64,000 bases of DNA, from assembly GCF_938039205.1 (NCBI RefSeq), contig NZ_CALHVM010000067.1:1-64000 (forward strand), given 5' to 3'. The position numbers were made by a program, and so were the translations under genes. The notes under the pieces are model-generated. The model had not been told where the DNA came from. It saw only the letters and a list, made by a program, of their open reading frames with translations, and did not search any database. Source of the DNA: an uncultured Campylobacter sp. GTDB lineage: Bacteria; Campylobacterota; Campylobacteria; Campylobacterales; Campylobacteraceae. Below, piece by piece: positions 1 to 9,380 of the stretch (positions are counted from its first letter, which is position 1; each line of letters begins with the position of its first letter).

Positions 1-838
1 TACGAGCGTTTCGCGTCGGCATCACGCAGTCAAACATATCCACGCCGCGAGCCACGTTTTCTACGAGGTCTTCTGGAGTGCCTACGCCCATGAGATAGCG
101 CGGACGCGCCGCGTCGATGTATGGCATCACGGCCTGTACGGTGTCATACATCTCTTGGTTGCTTTCGCCTACGCTAAGACCACCGATAGCAAGCCCGTCA
201 AAGGGCATCTCGCACAGCGCCTCGGCGCAAAATTTACGCGCCGCCTCGTCCGTGCCGCCTTGGATTATGCCGAATATATTTTGCGTGAGCCCTTCGCCGT
301 TATTTTGCTTAAATTTATGATAATCTATCGCCTCGCGCGCCCATTTTATCGTGCGTTTTATGCTTAGCTCCACGCGTTTTTTTTCAGCCGGAAGCGCGAC
401 TAGATCGTCTAGGATCATCATAATGTCGGAGTTTAGGTCGTACTGGGTATCTAGCACGGAGCGCGGCGTGAAATAGTGCGCGCTGCCGTCTATATGGCTT
501 TTAAATTTGATACCGTTTTCATCGGGCTTTGAGATTTTACTTAGCGAAAAGGCCTGAAAGCCGCCGCTATCGGTTAAAAACGAGCGGTTAAATTTAGTAA
601 AGCCGTGCAGGCCGCCAAGCTCTTTTACGACCTTGCTGCTAGGACGTAGATAGAGGTGGTAGGTGTTGCCTAGGATGATTTGGGCGTCTAAAATCTGCAT
701 CATATCCATGGCGTCTAGGCTTTTTACAGCGCCGACGGTGCCAACTGGCATAAACACGGGTGTTTTTATCGTCGAGTGGGCGGTCGTTAGCGTGCCCGCG
801 CGCGCCGCACCGTCCGTTTTATCTATACTAAAAGTCAT
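1..838 (-). CDS. tgt: Queuine tRNA-ribosyltransferase (partial, 3' end outside window)
   Basis: Catalyses exchange of guanine-34 for a queuine precursor in GU(N)-anticodon tRNAs. The reverse-strand frame opens with ATG at 838 ([15 protein letters not shown]) and stays open to the left edge, so the C-terminal zinc-binding part is not visible. Family motifs are clear: [20 protein letters not shown] carrying the catalytic Asp region, FGIIQGG, and GGLSVGES. It is divergent from the next gene with only about 35 bases between the starts, so the two promoters must overlap. Identity is secure; only the end is missing. Confidence 0.95.
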   Translation of the reverse strand, partial: MTFSIDKTDGAARAGTLTTAHSTIKTPVFMPVGTVGAVKSLDAMDMMQILDAQIILGNTYHLYLRPSSKVVKELGGLHGFTKFNRSFLTDSGGFQAFSLSKISKPDENGIKFKSHIDGSAHYFTPRSVLDTQYDLNSDIMMILDDLVALPAEKKRVELSIKRTIKWAREAIDYHKFKQNNGEGLTQNIFGIIQGGTDEAARKFCAEALCEMPFDGLAIGGLSVGESNQEMYDTVQAVMPYIDAARPRYLMGVGTPEDLVENVARGVDMFDCVMPTRNAR

Positions 839-843
839 TTTGA

Positions 844-849
844 TATAAT
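844..849 (+). promoter_or_regulatory. Sigma70-type -10 box for the aroB cluster
   Basis: A perfect TATAAT lies 24 bases before the ATG at 874, with an RBS-like GGAG at 865-868. As is common in Campylobacter, no convincing -35 box is seen. It overlaps the 5' region of the divergent tgt gene. Confidence 0.5.
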
Positions 850-873
850 AGTCCCTTTAAATTTGGAGTTTTA

Positions 874-2277
874 ATGAAAAATATCTTGATAGTTGCGGAC
901 GGCATTGTAGCTAAATATTTCTTAGAAAGACTATTTGTAGCGCGAAATAACGCTCATCACTACACGGTTATCGCTATGGACGAGGAGATTTTAGGAGGGG
1001 AAAATTTAGAAAATTTTACCTTTTACCGCTTTGATCCGACGAGTTTTGATCGTCTTAAGCAGGTAGTTAGCGGCTATTTTAGCCAGTTTATGATAATGCT
1101 AAAAGACGGCTTTGAGACGGTTAGCGTCTATAACAATCTGCGTCAAATCAGCAAAAAAACGGAAATTTTAATGCTTGATCTATGGGGGCTAGGCGGGTTA
1201 GAGGGCGACTCGCATCTAACGGTTTTAGACGGGCGAGGCATCGTGACGGCTAGGCTCATGGATTATTTGCCCGATATCCCCGTAGTAGCCGATAACGTGG
1301 GGCTTGGACAAGGCGAAATAATGGAAGTCAAAGTACCAGTAGGAAGCTCGTTTATGTACCGTCATATTAGCTCCATAACGCAGAAAAAATGGCGCATCGC
1401 GATGGTTTATAGGGGCTCAAATTTTATGATCGCAAAGCCAAATTTAATGATTCTGCCGAGCGACGTTTTACTCATCGTAGGCGAGCCTAGCGTGCTTTTA
1501 AGCGTATTTAGAAGCGTTAAAAAAGAAACGGGGCAGTTTCCAAGCCCTTTTGGACATAACACTTATCTGTTTTTAGATATGCACGCTATGGGCGAAGAGG
1601 CTTGTTTACGACTGCTAGAACAGAGCCTAAAACTGCACGAAAAGCTAAATAGCAAACGCCTCTACGTCAAAGTCGTAAATCCGACGTTAAATTTAGCCTA
1701 CGAGAAGCTAAAATCGGTCGGAGATGAGAGGGTTGCGGTAACGTTTGATTTTTTCGGCCGCGGCGTAGAACAGATAAAAGACGACGTATTTAAAAACGAC
1801 GTCGGGTTAATAGTAACCGATAATAAATTTTTCTCGGCTCATAAAAGGATGCTTTTTGAGCTTAAAAGGCCGGTAACTACTATCGGCCGAGGCGATGTGG
1901 ACGAGATAAAAAAAGGCGTGATATTAAGTAGCGGTTTTGGCGACGAGATAGAAAACCAATCAGCCGTCATTATGGACTGCTGCGCGCAGCTAGATACGCA
2001 AATCTCGCTATATCACTTCGGCGCGCTTAGCGGCGGCGAGGGTGCGGAGGAGCATTTTGATAGCCTTTCTAAAATTTTTGGACGTAAGGTCGAGGTAGTC
2101 GAGGACAAAAACTCAAATCCGATTTTAAGGCTAAAAAAAGAGCGAAATTTGCTCCAGTTCGTACCTTTTACGAAAAAGATCAGTAAAAAAGACGCCTTTG
2201 CGGCGTTTTCAAACGATATGAACCGTCTGTACTCGCGCCTTAGCGACAACTATCAGATTTTTATACCGATAAATTAG
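874..2277 (+). CDS. COG3400-type NAD-binding / TrkA-C domain protein
   Basis: This is a 467-residue cytoplasmic protein with no membrane segment. The first 120 residues look like a degenerate Rossmann fold (MKNILIVADGIVAKYF). A TrkA-C/RCK_C-like segment follows at about residues 145-215 (VKVPVGSSFMYRHI to SDVLLIVGEP). The C-terminal half has no family I can name. RCK-type proteins usually gate potassium channels or transporters, but no such partner is next to it, so a role in ion homeostasis is inference. It is first in a rightward run with aroB and mscS, an order I recall as conserved in Helicobacter and Campylobacter. Confidence 0.75.
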   Translation: MKNILIVADGIVAKYFLERLFVARNNAHHYTVIAMDEEILGGENLENFTFYRFDPTSFDRLKQVVSGYFSQFMIMLKDGFETVSVYNNLRQISKKTEILMLDLWGLGGLEGDSHLTVLDGRGIVTARLMDYLPDIPVVADNVGLGQGEIMEVKVPVGSSFMYRHISSITQKKWRIAMVYRGSNFMIAKPNLMILPSDVLLIVGEPSVLLSVFRSVKKETGQFPSPFGHNTYLFLDMHAMGEEACLRLLEQSLKLHEKLNSKRLYVKVVNPTLNLAYEKLKSVGDERVAVTFDFFGRGVEQIKDDVFKNDVGLIVTDNKFFSAHKRMLFELKRPVTTIGRGDVDEIKKGVILSSGFGDEIENQSAVIMDCCAQLDTQISLYHFGALSGGEGAEEHFDSLSKIFGRKVEVVEDKNSNPILRLKKERNLLQFVPFTKKISKKDAFAAFSNDMNRLYSRLSDNYQIFIPIN

Positions 2278-2310
2278 GCTATTTTGGATAAAATAAAAGC
2301 GGAGAATAAG

Positions 2311-3348
2311 ATGAAAATAGATATAAAATTTGACGATAAGCCAGGCTACGGCGTCTATATAAACGAGCTAAAAGAGCTTAAATTTGACGCTAAAGTCGCT
2401 ATCGTGACAAATGCAAAAGTAGGCGGGCTTTATCTGCAAAATTTACTCTCGCGCATAGATTGTCCGCAAAAATTCGTCATCAGCGTCCCTGACGGCGAAG
2501 AGTATAAAAATATGCAAACTATAGAGTCGATCTTAGAGCAGCTTTTCGTCAGCCGCCTTGACCGTAGCAGCGTGATCATCGCGCTTGGCGGCGGAGTGGT
2601 GAGCGATATGGCGGGCTTTGCGGCGAGCATTTTTGAGCGCGGGATCAAATTTATAAACATCCCCACGACCCTGCTAGCGCAAGTGGACGCGAGCGTAGGC
2701 GGAAAAACGGGCGTAAATAACAAATTCGGCAAAAATCTAATCGGCTCGTTTTATCAACCTAGCGCCGTTTACTGCGAAACCGGGTTTTTAAAGACGCTTG
2801 AAAAGCGCGAATTTGCCGCGGGGCTTGCAGAGGCTGTGAAGATGGCGATAACCTTTGACGAAAATCTATTTTCGTGGATGGAAAACGCAAATTTGACGGA
2901 TGAGGCAAATTTGCAAAATTTGATATACCGCTGCGTGCAGATAAAGGCCACCGCCGTAGAAGCCGACGAGCGCGAAAAGGGCGTGCGCGCGGTGCTAAAC
3001 TACGGTCACACCTTCGCTCACGTGATAGAAAACGAAACGAACTATAAAAAATATCTACACGGCGAGGCGGTGGCGATCGGCATGAATATGGCTAACGCGC
3101 TAGCCGTAAAACTGGGCCTCATGAGCTACGAGCAAAAGGCGCGCGTGGCGGAGCTTTTAGTTAAATTTGACTTGCCGATAAGCTATAAAGTTCCAAACGC
3201 AAGCAGCTTTTACGAGGCGTTTTCCCTTGATAAAAAGGCGGAAAACTCCGCGATCAAATTTATCCTGCCGCGAGGTATCGGAGACTACGAGATACGAAAA
3301 GACGTGCCGCGCGAGCTCGTGATGGATGTTTTAAGAGAGTTTGAATGA
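2311..3348 (+). CDS. aroB: 3-dehydroquinate synthase
   Basis: Second step of the shikimate pathway: converts DAHP to 3-dehydroquinate using NAD and a metal ion. Visible motifs are the nucleotide-binding GGGVVSDMAGFAAS, then TTLLAQVDASVGGKTGVN, and metal-site histidines in NYGHTFAHVIE and LHGEAVAIGM. I chose the ATG at 2311 (MKIDIKFDDKPGYG) because GGAG lies 10 bases upstream at 2301-2304; the frame extends to a TTG at 2284 with no comparable site. That gives 345 residues, normal for AroB. The stop overlaps the next start by 4 bases, implying translational coupling. Confidence 0.95.
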   Translation: MKIDIKFDDKPGYGVYINELKELKFDAKVAIVTNAKVGGLYLQNLLSRIDCPQKFVISVPDGEEYKNMQTIESILEQLFVSRLDRSSVIIALGGGVVSDMAGFAASIFERGIKFINIPTTLLAQVDASVGGKTGVNNKFGKNLIGSFYQPSAVYCETGFLKTLEKREFAAGLAEAVKMAITFDENLFSWMENANLTDEANLQNLIYRCVQIKATAVEADEREKGVRAVLNYGHTFAHVIENETNYKKYLHGEAVAIGMNMANALAVKLGLMSYEQKARVAELLVKFDLPISYKVPNASSFYEAFSLDKKAENSAIKFILPRGIGDYEIRKDVPRELVMDVLREFE

Positions 3349-4940
3349 GAAAAATTTTATTTATTTTATTTTTTGTGATCTTTGCCTATGCGCTTGATGA
3401 TATACCTAGCGATTTTAACGGGACAAAAGAAGCTCAGCTATCCGAGCTAAACGCATCTTTGGCATTTATCGAGGACGAGCTAGCCGATAATATCTGGGCG
3501 ACTCGCTACTCAAACTACAACACCTTTCAAAAGCTAAGCGCGGAGCTCGACGAAATCGAAGCAGCGATAAAAAAACAGGCTAAAAATACAGAAAAAGTGC
3601 TCGAGCTACAAAAAAAGCAAAGCACGCTAAAAGAGCAGATCGAGCTTTTAAGAGAGTTTCAAAAAGCGCCGTTTTCTAGCATGATAACGGCTCCTGAGAT
3701 AGAAATTTTACAAAAGATAACCAATCCCGTCGCCGTGATCTCGGGCTTTTCGCACATAAAGCAGCTAAGAAGCGAAAAAGACGAGTATAAACGCCGACTA
3801 GACGGGCTTTCTAAGACGACCGACGAGCTAGCTAGAAAAGAGCAAATTTTAACCCAGATCGTAAATTTGAGCGATGACGCGCGCTTTCAAGCAGAGCTTG
3901 CCGAGGCTAGGCAGGAGCTAGCGGAATTTAATGCCGCCGCCGACATCGCAAAAACAACCTACGGCGTGTATGAAAAGCGCGTAAACGAGGCGATAAACCG
4001 CACTAGCGAGGATATCAAAGCGCAGATGAAAAAGGCGCTTGATATCGGTATATTTATCGTCGTCGTGATCGGGCTTTCGTTTTTGTTTAAATTTATCATT
4101 AAAAAGACGATCACCGACAACGAGCGCCTCTATACGGCAAATAAATTTATAAATCTCGTAAACATCACGCTCATTATCATGATCTTGCTTTTTGCCTATA
4201 TCGAAAACGTGACCTATCTCGTCACGGTGCTGGGCTTTGCATCCGCTGGTATTGCGATTGCTATGAAAGATATGTTCATGAGTATGCTCGGCTGGACGGT
4301 GGTGGTTTTTGGCGGTAGTTTTCACGTCGGCGACCGCATAAAGGTACGCAAAGACGGAGAGGACGTCGTGGGCGACATCATCGATATCTCGCTGCTTAGG
4401 ATGACTATTTACGAGGACGTCACGATCGTCACGGTAAACTCAAACCGTAGGGCGGGGCGTATTATATTCGTGCCAAATAATTATATCTTCACCGATCTGA
4501 TTGCAAACTACTCGCACCACGGTATGAAGACCGTCTGGGACGGTATCGACGTCGTTTGTAGCTTTGAATCAAATCACAAAAAAGCCGCTCATATCATCAA
4601 AGATATCGCACGAAAATACTCCAAAGGCTACACGGAAATCGCCAAAAAACAAATGAGCAAGCTGCGAAATCAATACAGCATCAAAAATCCAAACGTCGAG
4701 CCGCGCGTATTTACCTTTATCGAGCCTCACGGCGTGAAAATTTCGGTCTGGTACATGGCAAACACATTTGCCACGCTATCTTTGCGAAGTACGATAAGCG
4801 CGGAGATAATGGAAGCCATAGCTAGCCACGACGACATCGTAATCGCCTATCCGACGCAGACTTTATATATGGATAGACGCGTAAAAGCCGGCGAGTCAAA
4901 GCCGATGGGCGAAGGCGGCGAGGAGAAGCATGAAGCCTAA
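3345..4940 (+). CDS. MscS-family mechanosensitive channel with N-terminal periplasmic coiled coil
   Basis: A 531-residue channel protein. A signal peptide (MRKILFILFFVIFAYA) is followed by about 200 residues of charged helical sequence, probable periplasmic coiled coil. Membrane helices come near residues 230-250 and 265-285. The pore helix and MscS beta domain follow (GFASAGIAIAMKDMFMSMLGW, then GGSFHVGDRIKV). The C-terminal tail is cytoplasmic. The size fits the larger MscK/YnaI-like members rather than E. coli MscS. The likely role is releasing solutes on hypo-osmotic shock. It overlaps aroB by 4 bases and mtaB by 11. Confidence 0.88.
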   Translation: MRKILFILFFVIFAYALDDIPSDFNGTKEAQLSELNASLAFIEDELADNIWATRYSNYNTFQKLSAELDEIEAAIKKQAKNTEKVLELQKKQSTLKEQIELLREFQKAPFSSMITAPEIEILQKITNPVAVISGFSHIKQLRSEKDEYKRRLDGLSKTTDELARKEQILTQIVNLSDDARFQAELAEARQELAEFNAAADIAKTTYGVYEKRVNEAINRTSEDIKAQMKKALDIGIFIVVVIGLSFLFKFIIKKTITDNERLYTANKFINLVNITLIIMILLFAYIENVTYLVTVLGFASAGIAIAMKDMFMSMLGWTVVVFGGSFHVGDRIKVRKDGEDVVGDIIDISLLRMTIYEDVTIVTVNSNRRAGRIIFVPNNYIFTDLIANYSHHGMKTVWDGIDVVCSFESNHKKAAHIIKDIARKYSKGYTEIAKKQMSKLRNQYSIKNPNVEPRVFTFIEPHGVKISVWYMANTFATLSLRSTISAEIMEAIASHDDIVIAYPTQTLYMDRRVKAGESKPMGEGGEEKHEA

Positions 4941-6219
4941 CTCAAATTTGATCCAGCAAGAGCCGCGCCGAGAGAAGGTATTTTTTAAAACATTCGGTTG
5001 CCGCACGAATATCTACGACACCGAGCTGATGAAAAGCTACGTCAAAGACTACGATATCGTTAGCGACGAAAACGAAGCCGACATCGTGGTAGTAAACTCC
5101 TGCACGGTCACAAACTCCGCCGATAGCGGCGCGCGCAGCTACATAAACGGCATAAAAAAGCGCGGCGCCAGAGTGATACTAACGGGCTGCGGCGCGGTGA
5201 GTAAGGGCAAAGAGCTGTTTAACAAAAGCGCTGTTTTTGGCGTGATAGGCGCGAGTAAAAAAGAGGATATAAACATGCTGCTAAAGTCGCAAGATCCGTT
5301 TTTTGAGCTTGGAAATTTAAAAAGTATCGACAAAAATATCGTAACAAACTACGAAAATCACACCAAAGCCTTTATCAAGATCCAAGAGGGCTGCGACTTT
5401 GCCTGCAGTTACTGTATCATCCCCGCCGTTCGCGGCAAGGCGCGTAGTATGAATGAGGAAGCTATTTTGCGTGAGGCTAAAATTTTAGCCTATAACGGCT
5501 ACAACGAGCTAGTGCTAACCGGCACAAACATCGGCAGCTACGGCAAGGATACTGGCTCAAGCCTAGGTCGCTTGCTAGGTAGGCTCGGTAAAATAGGCGG
5601 CATAAAGCGCATAAGGCTCGGTAGCATAGAGCCAAGCCAGATAGACGAGAGCTTTCGCGAGATCTTGTGCGAGAGCTGGCTAGAGCGGCACCTGCACATC
5701 GCGCTTCAGCACACGAGCGAGGCGATGCTGCGTATCATGAGACGGCGAAATCAAGCCTTTAGGGATTTGGAGCTGTTTTTGGAGCTTAGCCAGATTGGTT
5801 TTGCGCTAGGAACCGACTACATCGTGGGGCATCCTGGCGAGAGCGAGGAAATTTGGAGCGAGGCACTAGACAATTTTAAAAAATTTCCGCTCACGCATCT
5901 GCACTGCTTTGCGTATTCGCCGCGAAGCGGTACGCACTCGGCGGATATAAAAATGGACGTTAGCGGCGACGTGGCGAAGGCTAGACTTAAGGTTTTAAAG
6001 CAAATCGTAGCGGAAAATAATTTTAAATTTAGGCAAGAGTACGCTAGAAAAGGCGGGAGCCTAAACGTTTTGGTCGAGCAACTAAACGGTGAATTTTACG
6101 AAGGTTTCGATCAGTTTTATAACAAAGTAAAAATCAAAACGGATAAGCAAATTTTAAAAGAGTGGGCAGTCATAGATAAATTTGAAGTAAAAAGCGAGGG
6201 CGACTATGCACAAATTTAA
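4930..6219 (+). CDS. mtaB: tRNA t6A37 methylthiotransferase (MtaB family)
   Basis: A radical-SAM enzyme that adds a methylthio group to t6A at position 37 of tRNA. The N-terminal UPF0004 domain has three cluster cysteines at residues 24 (KTFGCRTN), 58 (NSCTV) and 87 (TGCGA). The radical-SAM motif CxxxCxxC is at residues 155, 159 and 162, followed by IIPAVRGKARS, typical of this family. The ATG at 4930 lies inside the mscS end with GGCGAGGAG upstream. It gives a short N-terminal extension of about 15 residues compared with relatives that begin near the KTFGC motif. Length 429. MiaB is less likely given the R-G-K/R-S context. Confidence 0.9.
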   Translation: MKPNSNLIQQEPRREKVFFKTFGCRTNIYDTELMKSYVKDYDIVSDENEADIVVVNSCTVTNSADSGARSYINGIKKRGARVILTGCGAVSKGKELFNKSAVFGVIGASKKEDINMLLKSQDPFFELGNLKSIDKNIVTNYENHTKAFIKIQEGCDFACSYCIIPAVRGKARSMNEEAILREAKILAYNGYNELVLTGTNIGSYGKDTGSSLGRLLGRLGKIGGIKRIRLGSIEPSQIDESFREILCESWLERHLHIALQHTSEAMLRIMRRRNQAFRDLELFLELSQIGFALGTDYIVGHPGESEEIWSEALDNFKKFPLTHLHCFAYSPRSGTHSADIKMDVSGDVAKARLKVLKQIVAENNFKFRQEYARKGGSLNVLVEQLNGEFYEGFDQFYNKVKIKTDKQILKEWAVIDKFEVKSEGDYAQI

Positions 6220-7873
6220 GCTAAATAAACAAAAGATCATCGTGATTTTGACGGCTATTTTGGCGGTTTTGCTAGCTGTTGCGGTAGGTAGAAGCCAGCC
6301 CAAAAATATAATGTACGAAAGCTACGAAAAGCTGCTAGAAGGCGATATGATCGCAAGCGCTACCGTAAACGGCGGCGAACTGGAGCTCACGACCAAGGGC
6401 GGTAACAAATACATCATCGTAAAAGACGGCGTGGATATGCGTGCTCTAGTGCAAAAAGTGCCCGTCGATCTAAAAAAAGAGACGCCCGTACTGGATGAAA
6501 TTTTAGCCGTGCTGGCGCTACTTGTTATCTGCTTTGCGGGGCTTGCGATTTATGCAAGGTTTAAAAAACAAAAACTCGCCGCTCAAAACGAAAATCAAAA
6601 AGCAAACGTCTATGAGTACGACAATATCGCCGCTAGCTCTGTGGCTCCTGCTATCTCAAACGTCAAATTTGACGACGTGGCGGGCATAAAAGACGTCAAA
6701 TTTGAGCTAAGCGAGATCGTGGATTTTCTAAAAAATCCGACGAAATATAAAAAATTCGGCATCAAAATGCCAAAAGGCGTGCTGATGGTGGGGCCTCCAG
6801 GCGTGGGTAAAACGCTAGTGGCAAAGGCCGTCGCGGGCGAAGCGGGAGTGCCGTTTTTTTACCAAAGTGGCGCGAGTTTCGTGCAAATTTACGTCGGTAT
6901 GGGCGCAAAACGCGTGCATGAGCTGTTTTTAAAGGCTAAAGCCTATGCGCCGTCCATCATCTTTATCGATGAGATCGACGCCGTGGGCAAGGTGCGCGGC
7001 GGCAACCGAAACGACGAGCGCGAGGCCACGCTAAATCAGCTACTGACCGAGATGGACGGCTTTGAGGATAACTCTGGCGTCATCGTGATCGCCGCGACCA
7101 ACCGCATCGAGATGATAGACGAGGCACTGCTACGTTCGGGACGATTTGATAGGCGCATTTTTCTTTCGATGCCTGATTTTAGCGATAGGGTCGAGATTTT
7201 AAAGTCCTATCTAAAAGACAAAAACACGAGCGTAGATGCGCAAGACGTGGCGCGCATTAGCGTGGGTTTTAGCGGGGCGGCGCTTTCTACGCTGGTAAAC
7301 GAAGCTGCGATAAATGCGCTAAGACGCGGCGGCGAGATGATAGAGTTTAGCGATTTTGAAAGCGTTTTAAACAAAGTCTTGCTCGGTAAAAAGAGGATTT
7401 TAAGCTACAACGACGAGGAAAAGCGCATCCAAGCGCTCTATCAGGGTGCAAAGGCTTTGGCGGCGTATTGGTTTGGGATAGAATTTGAAAAAATTTCTCT
7501 CGTCGAGGAGCAGTTTATGCGCCCTGAGCGAGAGATAGAGTCGCGCTCGCAGATGTTTGCGCGTATCAAGGTCTGTTTGGCTGGCATGAGTGCGCTAAAG
7601 ATGGTCAAAGACGATACCTTTTCAAACTCTAACGCCGACATCCAAAAGGCCCGTGAGATCGCGCAAAACATGGTTTTTGAGTACGGCATGGGGCATACAT
7701 TTACGCCAAGTGCGGCTGAGGCCGAGGAGCTACTGCAAGAGGCATACGCCGAGGTCGGAACGTTTTTGGCGGGCATGAAAACGCAGCTAGAGCGCATCAG
7801 CGAGCATATCGAGATTTTTGAGAGTATCGACAAAGACGCGCTGGGCAGGATAATCAAAGAGTTTTACAACTAA
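6206..7873 (+). CDS. FtsH-like AAA membrane ATPase without HExxH (pseudoprotease)
   Basis: A 555-residue FtsH relative. Two membrane helices (about residues 11-28 and 98-117) flank a short periplasmic part. The AAA module is complete: Walker A GPPGVGKT at 196-203, pore loop QIYVGMG near 227-233, Walker B IIFIDEID at 251-258, and the second region of homology [20 protein letters not shown]. Where FtsH has its zinc motif (YHEAGHAL), this protein reads LYQGAKAL at about 411-418, so both histidines and the glutamate are gone. The downstream Asp region (NADIQKA) and YGM are kept. It should still hydrolyse ATP and could unfold or extract membrane proteins, but zinc proteolysis is not expected. It overlaps mtaB by 14 bases. 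Confidence 0.88.
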   Translation: MHKFKLNKQKIIVILTAILAVLLAVAVGRSQPKNIMYESYEKLLEGDMIASATVNGGELELTTKGGNKYIIVKDGVDMRALVQKVPVDLKKETPVLDEILAVLALLVICFAGLAIYARFKKQKLAAQNENQKANVYEYDNIAASSVAPAISNVKFDDVAGIKDVKFELSEIVDFLKNPTKYKKFGIKMPKGVLMVGPPGVGKTLVAKAVAGEAGVPFFYQSGASFVQIYVGMGAKRVHELFLKAKAYAPSIIFIDEIDAVGKVRGGNRNDEREATLNQLLTEMDGFEDNSGVIVIAATNRIEMIDEALLRSGRFDRRIFLSMPDFSDRVEILKSYLKDKNTSVDAQDVARISVGFSGAALSTLVNEAAINALRRGGEMIEFSDFESVLNKVLLGKKRILSYNDEEKRIQALYQGAKALAAYWFGIEFEKISLVEEQFMRPEREIESRSQMFARIKVCLAGMSALKMVKDDTFSNSNADIQKAREIAQNMVFEYGMGHTFTPSAAEAEELLQEAYAEVGTFLAGMKTQLERISEHIEIFESIDKDALGRIIKEFYN

Positions 7874-7888
7874 ATTTAAGGAGAAAAT

Positions 7889-8428
7889 ATGAAGGCAAAA
7901 ATAGGTATTTTGACGCTAAGCGACCGCGCTAGCGAGGGTAAATACGACGATTTGTCGGGTGCGGCTATAAAAGAGGTCTTAGATGGCTGGATAACGAGCG
8001 AGCGCGAGTATTTTTACGAGGTGATCCCTGATGAGATCGAACTTATAAAAGAGCGCCTAAAACACATGATAGATGTTCTGGGCTGCGATTTAGTGCTAAC
8101 TACGGGCGGTACGGGACCCGCTCCTCGCGACGTGACGCCGGAAGCTACCGAGGCCGTATGCGAAAAGATGATGCCCGGCTTTGGCGAGCTAATGAGAACG
8201 GCTAGCCTAAAATACGTCCCCACAGCGATCTTATCTCGCCAAACCGCAGGCATCAGAGGGCACGCGCTCATCGTAAATTTACCCGGCCAACCAAAGGCAA
8301 TCAGGGAGTGCCTAGAGCCGGTATTTCCGGCGATTCCGTACTGTATCGATCTCATCGGCGGCGCGTTCATCGAGACCGATGAGAGCGTGATGAAGGTATT
8401 TCGTCCGAAACAAAAGAAAATTTCGTAA
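7889..8428 (+). CDS. mogA: Molybdopterin adenylyltransferase
   Basis: MogA adenylates molybdopterin before molybdate insertion in molybdenum-cofactor synthesis. The 179-residue sequence has the MoCF-biosynthesis fold motifs: IGILTLSDRASEG at the start, LVLTTGGTGPAPRDVTPEAT as substrate-binding loop, and LVNLPGQPKAIRECL toward the end. The last residues are basic. AAGGAG stands 7 bases before the ATG. It lies 15 bases after the FtsH-like gene and is probably in the same transcript. No other moa/moe gene is in the window. Confidence 0.92.
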   Translation: MKAKIGILTLSDRASEGKYDDLSGAAIKEVLDGWITSEREYFYEVIPDEIELIKERLKHMIDVLGCDLVLTTGGTGPAPRDVTPEATEAVCEKMMPGFGELMRTASLKYVPTAILSRQTAGIRGHALIVNLPGQPKAIRECLEPVFPAIPYCIDLIGGAFIETDESVMKVFRPKQKKIS

Positions 8429-8433
8429 TCTAC

Positions 8434-9093
8434 GTGCTAAACTTTTTTGAAAATATAAATTTAAAGGCTACGAGGCTGCTTGAGGGCTATTATTCGCTCT
8501 TTTGCGGCCTTTTTACGCTTTGCATCGGCGTTTACGTGCTCGGGCTAGTTTTTGGTGCAGAGTGGCTTTTGCTTGCCGCTAGCGCTTGTATCTATGCGTG
8601 TTTTGTCCTGCTTGCGTTTCGTTCGCTTTTTTGGTTCGTTTTGAGCCTGATTTTCTCGCCCGTTTTTGTTATCGTAGTACGCGAGCGTTATGACGAAAAT
8701 TTGCTTTTAGATGCCGTTTTCGCGCTAGTTTGGATATTTTGCTGGTTATTTTTGTCGCTAGCCGTGAGTGAAAATATCTCAAAACTGGGCAACGAAATCG
8801 TATCTAAAATTTTACGTATCGCCGCGCTTTTTGCCGTGATCGGCGTTTATTACGTTAGTATCGAAAACAGCCTAAATTTACAAGCTATTTTACAAGATAC
8901 CGTTACGCTTCGCATCGTACTTATCGCCATAAATATCTATATGTTTCCATCTCTTATCGCGCTTTTGGCGCTTGATTTGCGCGGATACTATTTGGAAAAC
9001 AAAGACGCAAAAAGGGCTAAATTTTCATTTTTTAATTTCACTAAAGAAGCTTTAAAAGTAATCAAATTTATTGCCTTAAGGCGTAAAATTTAA
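8434..9093 (+). CDS. Small integral membrane protein, unknown function
   Basis: I do not recognise this 219-residue protein. It begins at a GTG 5 bases after mogA. About five or six hydrophobic helices are visible (for example YYSLFCGLFTLCIGVYVLGLV, then SACIYACFVLLAF, LSLIFSPVFVIVV and LVWIFCWLFLSLAV). The C-terminal tail is basic. There are no cysteines or acidic residues placed like a known transporter. Co-directional and nearly abutting mogA, it is probably the last gene of the operon. Confidence 0.65.
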   Translation: MLNFFENINLKATRLLEGYYSLFCGLFTLCIGVYVLGLVFGAEWLLLAASACIYACFVLLAFRSLFWFVLSLIFSPVFVIVVRERYDENLLLDAVFALVWIFCWLFLSLAVSENISKLGNEIVSKILRIAALFAVIGVYYVSIENSLNLQAILQDTVTLRIVLIAINIYMFPSLIALLALDLRGYYLENKDAKRAKFSFFNFTKEALKVIKFIALRRKI

Positions 9094-9240
9094 ACACATA
9101 AACTTTTTATACAGTCTCTAAAAACGCTATTTTTTGTAAATTTGAGGGATAGAAAACCGCTCTGCTGCTTTTGATTGGTAGCGGCGAAGTTAAATTTTAG
9201 TAAAACTCTGGATACTTTTTGGCGCGGCGATGGCTTGCGG

Positions 9241-9330
9241 TTAAATTTGACAAAGTAAAACCCGCAGGCGGAGGTAACGTGTATGCGCTCGCGAAAACCG
9301 CCGGTTAAATTTAATAAAGTAAACCCGCAG
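9241..9330. repeat. Short direct repeat in the spacer after 9093
   Basis: A unit of about 26 bases starting TTAAATTT and ending AAACCCGCAG occurs at 9241-9267 and again at 9305-9330 with a few differences. The whole 9094-9380 spacer holds no convincing gene; the reverse frame through it encodes low-complexity F/K/L-rich sequence created by the AAATTT word. An imperfect hairpin (CAAAGCC at 9333-9339 with GGCTTTG at 9353-9359, then a T-rich stretch) could terminate rightward transcripts. Confidence 0.45.
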
Positions 9331-9380
9331 AGCAAAGCCAAATTTAAAATTCGGCTTTGTTTGTTAGCTTGTTTGGTGGT

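Noticed and set aside
9090..9341. An 83-codon leftward frame in the spacer after 9093
   Set aside because: Its F/K/L-rich sequence comes from the AAATTT words and a direct repeat, with no RBS or family.
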